64,000 nt of DNA from Muricauda sp. MAR_2010_75. GTDB lineage: Bacteria > Bacteroidota > Bacteroidia > Flavobacteriales > Flavobacteriaceae. The stretch covers positions 2,069,501-2,133,500 of the forward strand of contig NZ_JQNJ01000001.1 in NCBI RefSeq assembly GCF_000745185.1, in the 5' to 3' direction. The translations under genes and the position numbers were made by a program. Shown here piece by piece: positions 1-8,182 of the stretch (within the stretch, counting starts at the first letter, position 1; each line of letters opens with the position of its first letter). Below the pieces are notes generated by a model. The model was given only the letters and a program-made list of their open reading frames with translations, was not told where the DNA came from and made no database searches.

Positions 1-1
1 C

Positions 2-646
2 GACACCCGCGTGGTCATAGCAAACGGAGGTGAAGAGATTCTGCCAGCTGCCTACGGAATGGATTTGGGAACCATTATAAAACCAGCGAACAGATTGGTC
101 TTGAATACCACCTTATGGACCTTGTTCTTAGATCAAGAGTTTGTGTACGTTGGCGATGCAGGTATTGTGGAACCCAGTGGAAAAACCAGAAGAATGGGGC
201 TTGAGGTAGGGGCAAGGTACCAACCTTTGGATTGGCTTTACCTATATACCGATGCCAACTACACCCATGCCCGTAGCACCGAGGAGGCCGATGGGGAGGA
301 TTATATTCCTTTGGCACCTGATTTCACGATGACGGGTGGAGTGACTTTAGGTGGCGACCAAGGCCTTTCGGGAGGATTGAACTACAGGTATATCGATGAC
401 AGACCTGCCAACGAGGACAATTCAATTGTAGCCGAAGGCTATTTTGTGACCGATGCCGCTCTCAACTATAGTGTCAACAACTGGACCTTTGGACTTATCT
501 TGGAAAACCTGTTCAACACGGAATGGAATGAAACCCAATTTGCCACAGAAAGCCGTTTGTTCAACGAACCGAATTCGTTTGAGGAAATTCATTTTACCCC
601 AGGAACACCTTTTTATTTACGAGGAAAGGTTACAATTGCCTTTTAG
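2..646 (+). CDS. TonB-dependent outer-membrane receptor, C-terminal part (5' end outside window)
   Basis: Only the last ~214 residues are present; the frame is open from base 2, so the gene starts upstream of the window. The sequence is a run of short amphipathic beta-strands rich in Tyr, Gly, Asn and Asp. It has the segment LENLFNTEWNETQF, typical of the last strands of TonB-dependent receptors, and ends in KVTIAF. A terminal aromatic residue is the usual outer-membrane-barrel assembly signal. Such receptors import siderophores, vitamins or glycans with TonB energy. The plug and N-terminal domains that would suggest a substrate are not visible. The next gene, 115 bp downstream, encodes a small TonB-like lipoprotein. 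The family is fairly certain; the substrate is unknown. Confidence 0.8.
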   Translation, partial: DTRVVIANGGEEILPAAYGMDLGTIIKPANRLVLNTTLWTLFLDQEFVYVGDAGIVEPSGKTRRMGLEVGARYQPLDWLYLYTDANYTHARSTEEADGEDYIPLAPDFTMTGGVTLGGDQGLSGGLNYRYIDDRPANEDNSIVAEGYFVTDAALNYSVNNWTFGLILENLFNTEWNETQFATESRLFNEPNSFEEIHFTPGTPFYLRGKVTIAF

Positions 647-761
647 TGGTTTTTGGTTGTGTTTATTGGTATGGCAAGAGGTTTGAAAATATTTCAGGCC
701 TCTTTGCATTTACCTTTCTTCACTAAAAAATTGTAATTTCAGCCAAATTCTCGGGGCTGTT

Positions 762-1238
762 ATGCGGAAGTACATGTTGTTATCCTTATTTGGCTTGCTG
801 GTTTCCTGCGAACTTTTTATGTCAAAGGAAGACAAGACCCAAAAATTGGTCAATGAAGAACTTTTGGCCATAGATTGGAACGATGTGGACCAATATCCCC
901 ATTTTGATGGATGCGACGAAACGGCCACCAAACAGGCCCAGCGTGAGTGTTTTCAAAACGTGATGTTGGACTCTTTTTCCAACGCCTTGGACAGCCTGGA
1001 ATTTCAGGTAAACCAGGATTTAAACGATACTGTATACATTGACTTTGTGATTGATGAACATGGTTTTATTTCTGTGTTGCATGTGGAGGAAAAAACCTCC
1101 GTCCTGAATGAGATAGCCGATTTTAACACCAAAGTATCCGAACTACTGAACGACCTTACCACAGTGGCACCGGCCATAAAACGGGGAAATCCGGTGAGCC
1201 TCCGGTTTCGGTTACCGCTGGTACTAAACACCAATTAG
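762..1238 (+). CDS. small lipoprotein resembling a TonB C-terminal domain
   Basis: This 158-residue protein begins with a short signal peptide ending in a lipobox (LLVSC, Cys16), so it should be a lipoprotein. The segment YPHFDGC followed by CFQNV, then NDTVYIDFVIDEHGFI, resembles the region seen in many Bacteroidota energy-transducer TonB C-terminal domains. There is no N-terminal membrane anchor plus proline-rich linker, so it is not a complete TonB. A periplasmic partner role for TonB-type systems is inference. It ends 4 bp before the TTG start of ruvC, so the two are probably co-transcribed. Family placement is moderate and the function is unknown. Confidence 0.6.
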   Translation: MRKYMLLSLFGLLVSCELFMSKEDKTQKLVNEELLAIDWNDVDQYPHFDGCDETATKQAQRECFQNVMLDSFSNALDSLEFQVNQDLNDTVYIDFVIDEHGFISVLHVEEKTSVLNEIADFNTKVSELLNDLTTVAPAIKRGNPVSLRFRLPLVLNTN

Positions 1239-1242
1239 CGAT

Positions 1243-1794
1243 TTGGCAACAGAGAAAATCATTTTAGGGATAGACCCAGGAACAACCGTTATGGGTTTTG
1301 GCATCATAAAGGTGGTCAATAAGCAAATGCACTTTGTGCAGATGAACGAGTTGATGCTCCGAAAATATGAGGACCCCTACACCAAACTTAAACTTATTTT
1401 TGAGCGTACACTGGAATTGATTGATACCTACCATCCCGATGAAATCGCCATTGAGGCGCCTTTTTACGGAAAAAATGTGCAATCCATGTTAAAATTGGGC
1501 CGGGCACAAGGCGTGGCCATGGCCGCGGGCTTATCTAGGCAGGTGCCGATTACGGAATACATGCCCAAGAAAATCAAGATGGCCATTACCGGAAATGGAA
1601 ATGCCAGCAAGGAACAAGTGGCCAAAATGCTGCAAAGCCTGCTGAAGCTGAAAACCCTCCCCAAAAATTTGGACAGCACAGACGGACTCGCCGCTGCCGT
1701 TTGTCATTTTTATAATGATGGAAAGGTAGAAGTGGGTAAAAGCTATTCGGGTTGGGAAGCTTTTGTTAAACAGAATCCGGATAAACTTCGCTGA
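1243..1794 (+). CDS. ruvC: crossover junction endodeoxyribonuclease RuvC
   Basis: RuvC resolves Holliday junctions made during recombination, acting with RuvAB. The 183-residue length is normal. The RNase-H-like fold residues are visible: Asp11 in GIDPGT, Glu71 in AIEAPFYG, and Asp144 and Asp147 in the DSTDGLAAAVCH segment. They match the four-acid metal site of E. coli RuvC. The start is TTG at 1243; no in-frame ATG precedes the conserved GIDPGT. The gene follows the upstream lipoprotein by 4 bp and precedes hemW by 2 bp, so the three are likely one operon. Identification is secure. Confidence 0.95.
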   Translation: MATEKIILGIDPGTTVMGFGIIKVVNKQMHFVQMNELMLRKYEDPYTKLKLIFERTLELIDTYHPDEIAIEAPFYGKNVQSMLKLGRAQGVAMAAGLSRQVPITEYMPKKIKMAITGNGNASKEQVAKMLQSLLKLKTLPKNLDSTDGLAAAVCHFYNDGKVEVGKSYSGWEAFVKQNPDKLR

Positions 1795-1796
1795 CC

Positions 1797-2942
1797 ATGT
1801 CTGGAGTCTACATTCACGTGCCGTTTTGCAAACAAGCTTGCCATTATTGCGATTTTCATTTTTCCACACAATTGGGAAAAAAGGAGGCCATGGTGGATGC
1901 ACTTATCAAAGAGATAGAACTACGCAAAGAGGAGCTGCCCAATGAGCTAGTGGAAACCATTTATTTTGGGGGAGGAACGCCATCCATCTTGGAAATTGAA
2001 GAGATTGAGCGGCTGATTCAAACAGTGTATGACCATTACAACGTAATTGACCAACCAGAAATCACCTTGGAAGCTAACCCGGATGATTTGGTGTCATCTC
2101 GAGCGCAGTCGAGAGTTCTCCTTTCGGAATACAAAAAGACGGGGATTAATCGATTAAGCATTGGAATACAATCGTTTTTTGAAGAAGATCTTCGTTTGAT
2201 GAACCGGGCGCACAATGCCCACGAAGCCGAAAACTGTATTCGGGAAGCCGCAAAATACTTTGACAATATCTCCATCGATTTGATTTATGGAATACCCGGT
2301 CTAGATCATGAACGGTGGAAGTCCAATATCCAAAAAGCGTTGGATTTTAATCTGCCCCATATCTCGAGCTATGCGTTGACCGTAGAACCCAAAACAGCCC
2401 TTAAAAAGTTCATTGAAAGAGGCGTGGTCCCCAATGTGGATGACGAACAGGCCCAAGAACAGTTTAATATGCTGATGGATATGCTGGAAGCGAGCGGATT
2501 CATCAATTATGAGATTTCCAACTTTGGAAAACCGGGTTTCTTTTCCCAAAACAATACTTCTTATTGGTTGGGGAAAACCTATTTGGGCATTGGCCCATCG
2601 GCCCATTCCTTTGATGGCAGCAACCGAAGCTGGAACATTCGGAACAACATTAAATACATCAAATCTATAGAAGCAGACGAACTTCCCAATGAAACCGAAA
2701 CCTTGACCCAAACAGACCGCTACAACGAGTATGTGATGACCGGTCTCAGAACCATTTGGGGCGTTTCTTTGGAACGGATAGCAGCCGAATTCGGTGCAAA
2801 ATACGCAAAGTACCTGAACCAACAGTCCCATAAATTTTTGGAGCAGGGTTTACTTTTTCTGGAAGATGGAAAACTGCTCACCACCAAAAAAGGAAAGTTT
2901 TTGGCAGATGGCATTGCCAGTGATTTGTTTTTCTTGGAGTAG
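1797..2942 (+). CDS. hemW: radical SAM heme chaperone HemW
   Basis: HemW is the CPDH-like radical SAM protein now regarded as a heme chaperone (often mis-annotated as oxygen-independent coproporphyrinogen oxidase). The 381 residues have the CX3CX2C iron-sulfur motif at Cys11, Cys15 and Cys18, then IYFGGGTPS and INRLSIGIQSF. The fourth Cys of true HemN (CX2CXC pattern) is absent, as expected for HemW. The ATG lies 2 bp after ruvC. Oddity: between NPDDL and INRLSIG there are about 18 residues where relatives I recall have about 12. The DNA there (2091-2120) is an inverted-repeat element, so part of a repeat appears to be translated in frame. Confidence 0.92.
   Translation: MSGVYIHVPFCKQACHYCDFHFSTQLGKKEAMVDALIKEIELRKEELPNELVETIYFGGGTPSILEIEEIERLIQTVYDHYNVIDQPEITLEANPDDLVSSRAQSRVLLSEYKKTGINRLSIGIQSFFEEDLRLMNRAHNAHEAENCIREAAKYFDNISIDLIYGIPGLDHERWKSNIQKALDFNLPHISSYALTVEPKTALKKFIERGVVPNVDDEQAQEQFNMLMDMLEASGFINYEISNFGKPGFFSQNNTSYWLGKTYLGIGPSAHSFDGSNRSWNIRNNIKYIKSIEADELPNETETLTQTDRYNEYVMTGLRTIWGVSLERIAAEFGAKYAKYLNQQSHKFLEQGLLFLEDGKLLTTKKGKFLADGIASDLFFLE
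2091..2120. repeat. REP-like palindromic repeat inside hemW
   Basis: TCTCGA-gcgcag-TCGAGA (2097-2114) is a perfect 6-bp inverted repeat with a 6-base loop, inside GTGTCATC...GTTCTC. It resembles short palindromic elements common between genes in flavobacterial genomes (recollection, not searched). Here it is read in frame within hemW as VSSRAQSRV. Confidence 0.6.
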
Positions 2943-3076
2943 CGTTGGAGGGTGTGTGCTTATAGTTAAACCAAAATGAGTGTGTAACCCATTTGCTCGA
3001 AGCAGGAAGAGTCTCCTATTTTGCATCGACTTTTCAGATGACTCAGCTCGCATATTCATTTTAGTGTCTGTGAGAT

Positions 3077-3661
3077 TTATTTTTTATTTAAATAAACTCT
3101 TCCAGACAATAAATAAATCATAACAAGCCAAAGAGCTGCAAATGGACCTATATCCAAAAGGCCTTTTTCGTGTGGATTAATTGGAAAAGTTATTAGATTA
3201 AAGACTATTTGCATTGGTTGTAGCACAAATCCAATTAGTCCTACTATCAACCAAATTTTTCCTTCACGTATCATTTGTACGCACAGAAATATCAAACCTA
3301 TACCTATGAAAAAATCAAAAGCAATATCAGTTGATAATTGTATGTAGTTGAATGCTTGTATCCCATTACTACTTGAACCAGAATTGTTGTAAGCACTTAA
3401 CCCATGCTGAAGGATTAACATATAAGACATAAATATTCCGCCGAGAAGCGACAATAATCCTCCTACTATTGAAAATATGGACTGTGTGAAAATCTTGCTT
3501 AAACCGAATAGTGAAACACCCAGTAATACTCCAATACTAAAACTGTTTAAGTGCCAGAAGAATCCCTTTAAGGGTATAAGTATTGCTAAAAAATAACATC
3601 CAATTGATATGATTCCTGTAATAGATGTGAAAAGGGCCCATTGTCGCACTTCATTTTTCAT
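3077..3661 (-). CDS. uncharacterized multi-pass membrane protein (DUF4386-like?)
   Basis: This 194-residue hydrophobic protein has about six predicted membrane helices, for example GIISIGCYFLAILIPL, IFSIVGGLLSLLGGIFM, IAFDFFIGIGLIFL and IWLIVGLIGFVLQP. The length and helix pattern recall DUF4386 proteins, but no diagnostic motif can be confirmed by eye. It is on the minus strand between plus-strand operons and is more AT-rich than either neighbour, which could mean acquisition or weak expression. The ATG at 3661 is supported by the basic MKNEVRQW start. Function unknown. Confidence 0.7.
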   Translation of the reverse strand: MKNEVRQWALFTSITGIISIGCYFLAILIPLKGFFWHLNSFSIGVLLGVSLFGLSKIFTQSIFSIVGGLLSLLGGIFMSYMLILQHGLSAYNNSGSSSNGIQAFNYIQLSTDIAFDFFIGIGLIFLCVQMIREGKIWLIVGLIGFVLQPMQIVFNLITFPINPHEKGLLDIGPFAALWLVMIYLLSGRVYLNKK

Positions 3662-3724
3662 AATTTTAAATTGAATCTAACCACAGAGACATAAATCCGT
3701 ATTAACGATTTATAACCAACGATG

Positions 3725-3744
3725 CCTGCCTGTCGACAGATAGG
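3725..3744. repeat. dispersed palindromic repeat, copy 1
   Basis: CCTGCCTGTCGACAGATAGG matches CCTGCCTGTCGGCAGACAGG at 18281-18300 with three differences. Both are preceded by ATG and followed closely by AATAAA. The right-hand copy forms a cleaner CCTGTC/GACAGG hairpin. It lies in the otherwise featureless 3662-3920 spacer. Confidence 0.6.
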
Positions 3745-3920
3745 AATAAAATTATGGTTTTTGGAACAAAAAATCAACGCAGTATTAGACCAGCATGCCT
3801 TCTAAGTTTATTAAACATGGCTTCCAGTGAATCAAAATTCTTTTAAGCTTTCACTCAAGCCAACAATTAATTGCATTTATCAAATGAATTGATTTAATTA
3901 CTGTTTTAAGTTACGATTGA

Positions 3921-4673
3921 ATGATAGCCACCATAAAACACAATTCCAGAAACTATAAAATTGATTTGTCCAAACCCCTTGATATCTCCATACCGCTCCA
4001 AGATGGAGATAGAGGTGTGAATGCCTGGTACTTGGACCCACCGAAAATCTCCCCCCACAAACAAGATGGTTTTACGGGAAAGGTGACCGAGGGCGCGTCC
4101 ACCAATTTCAATGATATTTGGTTCAATCCACATAGCCATGTTACGCATACAGAGTGTTTGGGGCATATTACAGAAGCATTTCATTCCGTCAACAAGAAAC
4201 TAAAGCAGTTCTTCTTTTTGGCTGAGGTCATCACTGTGGCCCCTGAGCAGGAAGGCGAAGACTTTGTCATTTCCGAAAAGCAACTCAAATACGCCTTGGG
4301 CAACAAAAAACGGGAAGCAGTTGTCATTCGGACTTTGCCCAATCTCAAGGACAAACGCTCCCACAACTACTCCGATACCAATCCACCGTATTTAATGGAA
4401 AAAGCCGCGAAGTACTTGGTGAAAAAAGGGGTGAAACACTTGCTGGTAGATTTGCCTTCGGTGGACAAAGAACGGGATGCAGGTGCACTTCTGTGTCACA
4501 ATGCCTTTTGGAATAGCAAAGGCAAACCTCGGGAAAAAGCCACGATCACAGAATTTATTTACGTACCCAACAAAGTGGTGGACGGTACCTACTTTTTAGA
4601 CCTTCAGGTGGCGCCATTCGAAAATGATGCCAGTCCCAGTCGCCCAGTTTTGTATAAAATCCTGGAAAAATGA
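3921..4673 (+). CDS. cyclase family protein (kynurenine-formamidase-like metal hydrolase)
   Basis: The 250 residues fit the cyclase/KynB-like superfamily of metal-dependent hydrolases. PLDISIPL is near the start and a His-rich metal motif, NPHSHVTHTECLGH, lies around residues 69-84. In the family the motif is HxGTHxDxPxH; here it is altered but keeps several His residues. The later segments LVDLPSVDKERDAG and FLDLQVAPFENDASPSRPVLY also fit. The family includes formamidases and amide or lactone hydrolases, so the substrate cannot be predicted. It is the first gene of a tight operon: its stop overlaps the next start (ATGA). Confidence 0.8.
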   Translation: MIATIKHNSRNYKIDLSKPLDISIPLQDGDRGVNAWYLDPPKISPHKQDGFTGKVTEGASTNFNDIWFNPHSHVTHTECLGHITEAFHSVNKKLKQFFFLAEVITVAPEQEGEDFVISEKQLKYALGNKKREAVVIRTLPNLKDKRSHNYSDTNPPYLMEKAAKYLVKKGVKHLLVDLPSVDKERDAGALLCHNAFWNSKGKPREKATITEFIYVPNKVVDGTYFLDLQVAPFENDASPSRPVLYKILEK

Positions 4674-5026
4674 AAGTAATTCTTAAGCTTGAGGAACTCA
4701 TGATGTTCGGTTTAGGCATCTACCTGTTCAGTTTAACGCCCTATGCCTGGTGGTGGTTTTTGGTGTTGCTCCTGACGCCTGATATTGGGATGCTTGGCTA
4801 CCTTTTTGGTAATAAGATCGGGGCATTTTCCTATAATCTGTTCCATCACAAAGGAGTTGCCTTGGTGGTGTACCTCATGGGTATCTACTTTTCAATACCT
4901 TTATGCCAACTCCTAGGAATCATCCTGTTTTCGCATTCGGCATTGGATAGAGCCTTGGGTTATGGACTAAAATATGACAAAGGATTTAAGTTTACCCACT
5001 TGGGTGAAATAGGTAATCATGGGTGA
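4670..5026 (+). CDS. DUF4260 small membrane protein
   Basis: The 118-residue integral membrane protein matches DUF4260 by recollection: WWWFLVLLLTPDIGMLGYLFG, then YNLFHHKGVALVVY, and the end SALDRALGYGLKYDKGFKFTHLG. Four membrane segments are apparent. The conserved Asp, His and Arg residues near the membrane are typical of the family, whose function is unknown. It overlaps the upstream cyclase gene by 4 bp and the next gene by 8 bp, so translational coupling is likely. Confidence 0.82.
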   Translation: MKVILKLEELMMFGLGIYLFSLTPYAWWWFLVLLLTPDIGMLGYLFGNKIGAFSYNLFHHKGVALVVYLMGIYFSIPLCQLLGIILFSHSALDRALGYGLKYDKGFKFTHLGEIGNHG

Positions 5027-5642
5027 AATAGTTGATACCATTCTCGGTGTAATATTAGGGGCAATACTCATGTATTGGGTGTACTCCCTGTTCCGTAAAA
5101 AGAAGAGCAGAGAAATCACCGAACAGCAATCCACAGTGTTGTTGGACAAGATTCGCAGTGTCTGCAAATTGGTTTCGGTGGAAGGCGATTTTGCTGAAAT
5201 CTATCATTACGAAAACACTAAGGACAGTTTTATGAGCCTTTTGCGCAGCAAGAAAAAGGCACTGATTGTAGTGAAGGCCAAGGCACATATTGGATATGAT
5301 CTAGGGAAACTGGATTTATCCGCCGATATCCAGAATAAAAGAATCGTATTGCGTAATTTTCCAGTGCCGGAAGTGTTGTCCATTGAGCCCGACCTTCAGT
5401 TTTATGATATCAAGAACGGACTGTTCAACAGCTTTTCACCAAACGACCTCACCAAATTGAATCAGGAGGCCAAGGAACACATCAAACAGAAAATCCCTGA
5501 AAGTGGTTTAATGGAAACAGCACGTAAAGAAGCCTTGCAAGCCGTTTTGGTGGTGGAAAAAATTGTGGAGACCATTGGTTGGACCTTGGATTATTCTGCC
5601 TTGGAAATTTCAAATCGAGAAAAACAATTTATAGAACAATAA
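5019..5642 (+). CDS. DUF4230 membrane-anchored protein
   Basis: The 207-residue protein has one N-terminal membrane helix (IVDTILGVILGAILMYWVYSLF) followed by a basic stop-transfer stretch and a soluble domain. The segment VCKLVSVEGDFAEIYHYE, then KKKALIVVKAKAHIGYDL, fits the DUF4230 family. Its role is unknown; the domain probably sits on one side of the inner membrane. It starts inside the preceding gene (8-bp overlap) and is followed 6 bp later by the Dabb lipoprotein gene. Confidence 0.82.
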   Translation: MGEIVDTILGVILGAILMYWVYSLFRKKKSREITEQQSTVLLDKIRSVCKLVSVEGDFAEIYHYENTKDSFMSLLRSKKKALIVVKAKAHIGYDLGKLDLSADIQNKRIVLRNFPVPEVLSIEPDLQFYDIKNGLFNSFSPNDLTKLNQEAKEHIKQKIPESGLMETARKEALQAVLVVEKIVETIGWTLDYSALEISNREKQFIEQ

Positions 5643-5648
5643 ACAAAC

Positions 5649-6044
5649 ATGAAAACAAGAATCATTATTCTATTTTTGGTGGGAATAGTTTCCTCCAGTT
5701 GTGTACAAATCAAAAATGACATGAAAAACTTTGACGACGCATTTGCGCATACCGTTTATTTCTGGTTCAAAAACCCAGATAGCGAGGCCGACAGGGACAA
5801 GTTTGAAGCTTCCCTAAGAAAGTTTCTGGACAATTCGCAATACGCCAAGACCCAATATATTGGAAAACCACCCAAAGCAGTTCGGGATGTAGTGGATGAT
5901 TCGTTCACTTATGCACTCATCGTGTCATTTGAGTCAGCCGAAGATCAAGCAGCTTACCAAACAGAACCACCGCACCTTGTTTTTATTGAGGAATGTAAAG
6001 ATCTTTGGGAAAAGGTCATTGTGTACGATTCGCAAGGTATCTAG
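5649..6044 (+). CDS. Dabb-family lipoprotein (stress-responsive alpha/beta barrel)
   Basis: The 131-residue protein has a signal peptide with lipobox VSSSC (Cys18). The rest is a Dabb domain: FAHTVYFWFKNPDSEADRDK, YIGKPPKAVRDVVDDSFTYALIVSF, then a C-terminal His/Tyr region. Dabb proteins are small dimeric ferredoxin-like barrels; some are enzymes and many have no known role. The lipid anchor suggests a periplasmic or outer-membrane site. It stands in the middle of the 3921-8182 operon, 2 bp before the MmcQ-like gene. Confidence 0.82.
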   Translation: MKTRIIILFLVGIVSSSCVQIKNDMKNFDDAFAHTVYFWFKNPDSEADRDKFEASLRKFLDNSQYAKTQYIGKPPKAVRDVVDDSFTYALIVSFESAEDQAAYQTEPPHLVFIEECKDLWEKVIVYDSQGI

Positions 6045-6046
6045 CC

Positions 6047-6412
6047 ATGAATGTTGAGGAACTTCGTGAATATTGCCTCACAAAAAAGGGGGTGACGGAG
6101 GAGTTCCCCTTTGATGCAAATACGTTGGTGTTTAAAGTGATGGGAAAAATGTTCGCCTTGGTATCCTTGGAACGACTCCCTCCACAGTGCAATTTAAAAT
6201 GTGACCCAGAACGTGCCGTGGAACTGCGTGAGGAATACGATGGGACGATTATTCCGGGTTACCACATGAGCAAAACCCATTGGAATACCCTTTTCTTGGA
6301 AAACCTTCCTGCTAAATTGATTCTGGAACTGGTGGACCATTCCTACGAACTTGTGGTGGCTGGACTTACCAAAAAACTACAGCAGGAATTGCAAAATATG
6401 GGCAGAGATTAG
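6047..6412 (+). CDS. MmcQ/YjbR family protein
   Basis: The 121 residues match the MmcQ/YjbR family: EELREYCLTKKGVTEEFPFD, LVFKVMGKMFALVSL, and the late HWNTLFLENLPAKLILELVDHSYELV. The fold is a small double-wing, CyaY-like domain, often called DNA-binding, though the function is not established. The ATG at 6047 is preferred over an upstream start at 6005 because MNVEELREYC begins directly at the conserved helix and lies 2 bp after the upstream stop. The stop TAG abuts the ATG of the next gene. Confidence 0.88.
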   Translation: MNVEELREYCLTKKGVTEEFPFDANTLVFKVMGKMFALVSLERLPPQCNLKCDPERAVELREEYDGTIIPGYHMSKTHWNTLFLENLPAKLILELVDHSYELVVAGLTKKLQQELQNMGRD

Positions 6413-8182
6413 ATGGTGGATTTACAGCATTTTTACACATCCCAAAGAGATAAACATCAGCAGGAACTTCAGCAGGTAAAAAAGCGATTGGGGTTGCTGG
6501 CCACGTTACGGTTGTCCATATTTGTGGCATTGGCCTTTGGGACTTACTTCTTTTGGGGAACGGAGGCAATTTTTGTACTGCTGCCCTTAGGCGTTGGGTT
6601 GTTCATATTTCTGATTATTCGTTTTATCAATGTAAAGCGGTATAAGGCATATGTACAACGCTTGATTGACATCAATACAAAAGAACTGGAAATCTTGGCC
6701 CGCCGTTATCACCATTTACCAGACGGAAGAGAATTTTTACAACCCGACCATCCTTATGCGCAAGATTTGGATTTGTTCGGGCGGGGTTCCTTTTATCAAT
6801 ATACCAACCGAACGACATTGGTTCAGGGCAGGAAAGTTTTTTCGAGCCTTTTATTGGACGGATATCCGAAGGATATTACCAAAAAACAAGAAGCGATTCA
6901 AGAATTGGCCCAATTGCCCGAATGGCGACAACATTTTTCCGCTTTGGCTGGCGAAACTAAGCCCAGGATTTCACCTGATTTGGTTTCCAATTGGATGAAA
7001 AACCATGTTTCGTTCACACCAAAGTGGACAGGGATGGTAACCCTCATTTTTGCATTGATTTCTGTTTTGTTGATTTTTTTGAGCGTTTTTAGTTTGGTAC
7101 CCAATAGTTTGGTGGTACTCTGGTACTTTTTGGGTTTTGGGATTATCGGTCGTTTTTCCAAAAGCATTCTCAAGTTTGCGGTTCAAGTGTCCGAAGCGCA
7201 AGAAACCATGCAGCAACACCAGTGCTTGATTTCTGAACTGGAAGGACAAAATTTCAAATCGGAACTCTTGCAGGACCTTCAAAAAAAGCTGGAGGTCGAA
7301 GGCACGAAGACGTCAAAAATATTGAAAAACTTTAGTCGACGGATGGACAACTTTGAACAGCAAAACAACCTTTTGGTGTTGCTTATCGGTCAAGGTTTTT
7401 TCCTTTGGAGTTTATACTTTGCTTATAAAGTGGAGTCTTGGATTGAAAAATACGGGGATGAGGTTGAGGAATGGTTTTCGGCCATTGCCCAGTTTGATGC
7501 CTACGTTACCTTGGGTACCTATGCTTTTAATCATCCAGATCATACCTATTCTAACTTGGTTCAGGGTGATGCGGTTTTGAGTGGAAAGGAAGTGGGCCAC
7601 CCCTTGGTAGATTCCAAAAAGAACGTATTGAACGATTTTGAGATAGGAAAGGGTCGTTTTTGTATCGTTACCGGGGCCAATATGGCCGGGAAAAGTACCT
7701 TTTTACGGGCCGTTGGCCTACAGATAGTCATGGCAAATATGGGTTTGCCCGTAAAAGGAAAGGAAGTAAAATATGCTCCTGTTCGCTTGTTGACGAGTAT
7801 GCGTTCTTCGGATTCACTGACCGATGAGACCTCCTATTTTTATGCAGAGCTGAAACGCTTAAAATATATTGTAGAAGAGTTGGAAAAAGGGGACGGTTTC
7901 GTCATTTTGGACGAAATCTTAAAAGGAACCAACAGTGTGGATAAGGCCGAAGGTTCTAAAAAATTTATAGAACGTTTGGTGAAAAATGGGTCAACGGGCA
8001 TGGTGGCCACCCACGATTTAAGCCTTTGCACCCTTGCAGATAAACTTCCCCAAGTGGAGAACCACTATTTTGATGCCCAGATTATCAATGGGGAGCTGTT
8101 CTTTGATTATAAGTTCAAAGAAGGGGTTTGCCAAAATATGAATGCCTCTTTCCTATTAAAAAATATGGGGATTGTGGACTAG
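6413..8182 (+). CDS. membrane-anchored MutS-like ATPase
   Basis: The 589-residue protein combines two N-terminal membrane helices (about residues 28-70), another pair near 205-245, and a C-terminal MutS ATPase domain. Walker A is GANMAGKST with Lys427 and Ser428; downstream are the Walker B-type segment FVILDEILKGTNSVDKAEG and ATHDLSL. The mismatch-binding N-terminal MutS domains are missing. Similar MutS-related membrane proteins are widespread in Bacteroidota and their role is unknown. It is the last gene of the operon and overlaps the convergent DUF4407 gene by 4 bp. The ATPase assignment is secure; a role in DNA repair is not shown. Confidence 0.88.
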   Translation: MVDLQHFYTSQRDKHQQELQQVKKRLGLLATLRLSIFVALAFGTYFFWGTEAIFVLLPLGVGLFIFLIIRFINVKRYKAYVQRLIDINTKELEILARRYHHLPDGREFLQPDHPYAQDLDLFGRGSFYQYTNRTTLVQGRKVFSSLLLDGYPKDITKKQEAIQELAQLPEWRQHFSALAGETKPRISPDLVSNWMKNHVSFTPKWTGMVTLIFALISVLLIFLSVFSLVPNSLVVLWYFLGFGIIGRFSKSILKFAVQVSEAQETMQQHQCLISELEGQNFKSELLQDLQKKLEVEGTKTSKILKNFSRRMDNFEQQNNLLVLLIGQGFFLWSLYFAYKVESWIEKYGDEVEEWFSAIAQFDAYVTLGTYAFNHPDHTYSNLVQGDAVLSGKEVGHPLVDSKKNVLNDFEIGKGRFCIVTGANMAGKSTFLRAVGLQIVMANMGLPVKGKEVKYAPVRLLTSMRSSDSLTDETSYFYAELKRLKYIVEELEKGDGFVILDEILKGTNSVDKAEGSKKFIERLVKNGSTGMVATHDLSLCTLADKLPQVENHYFDAQIINGELFFDYKFKEGVCQNMNASFLLKNMGIVD

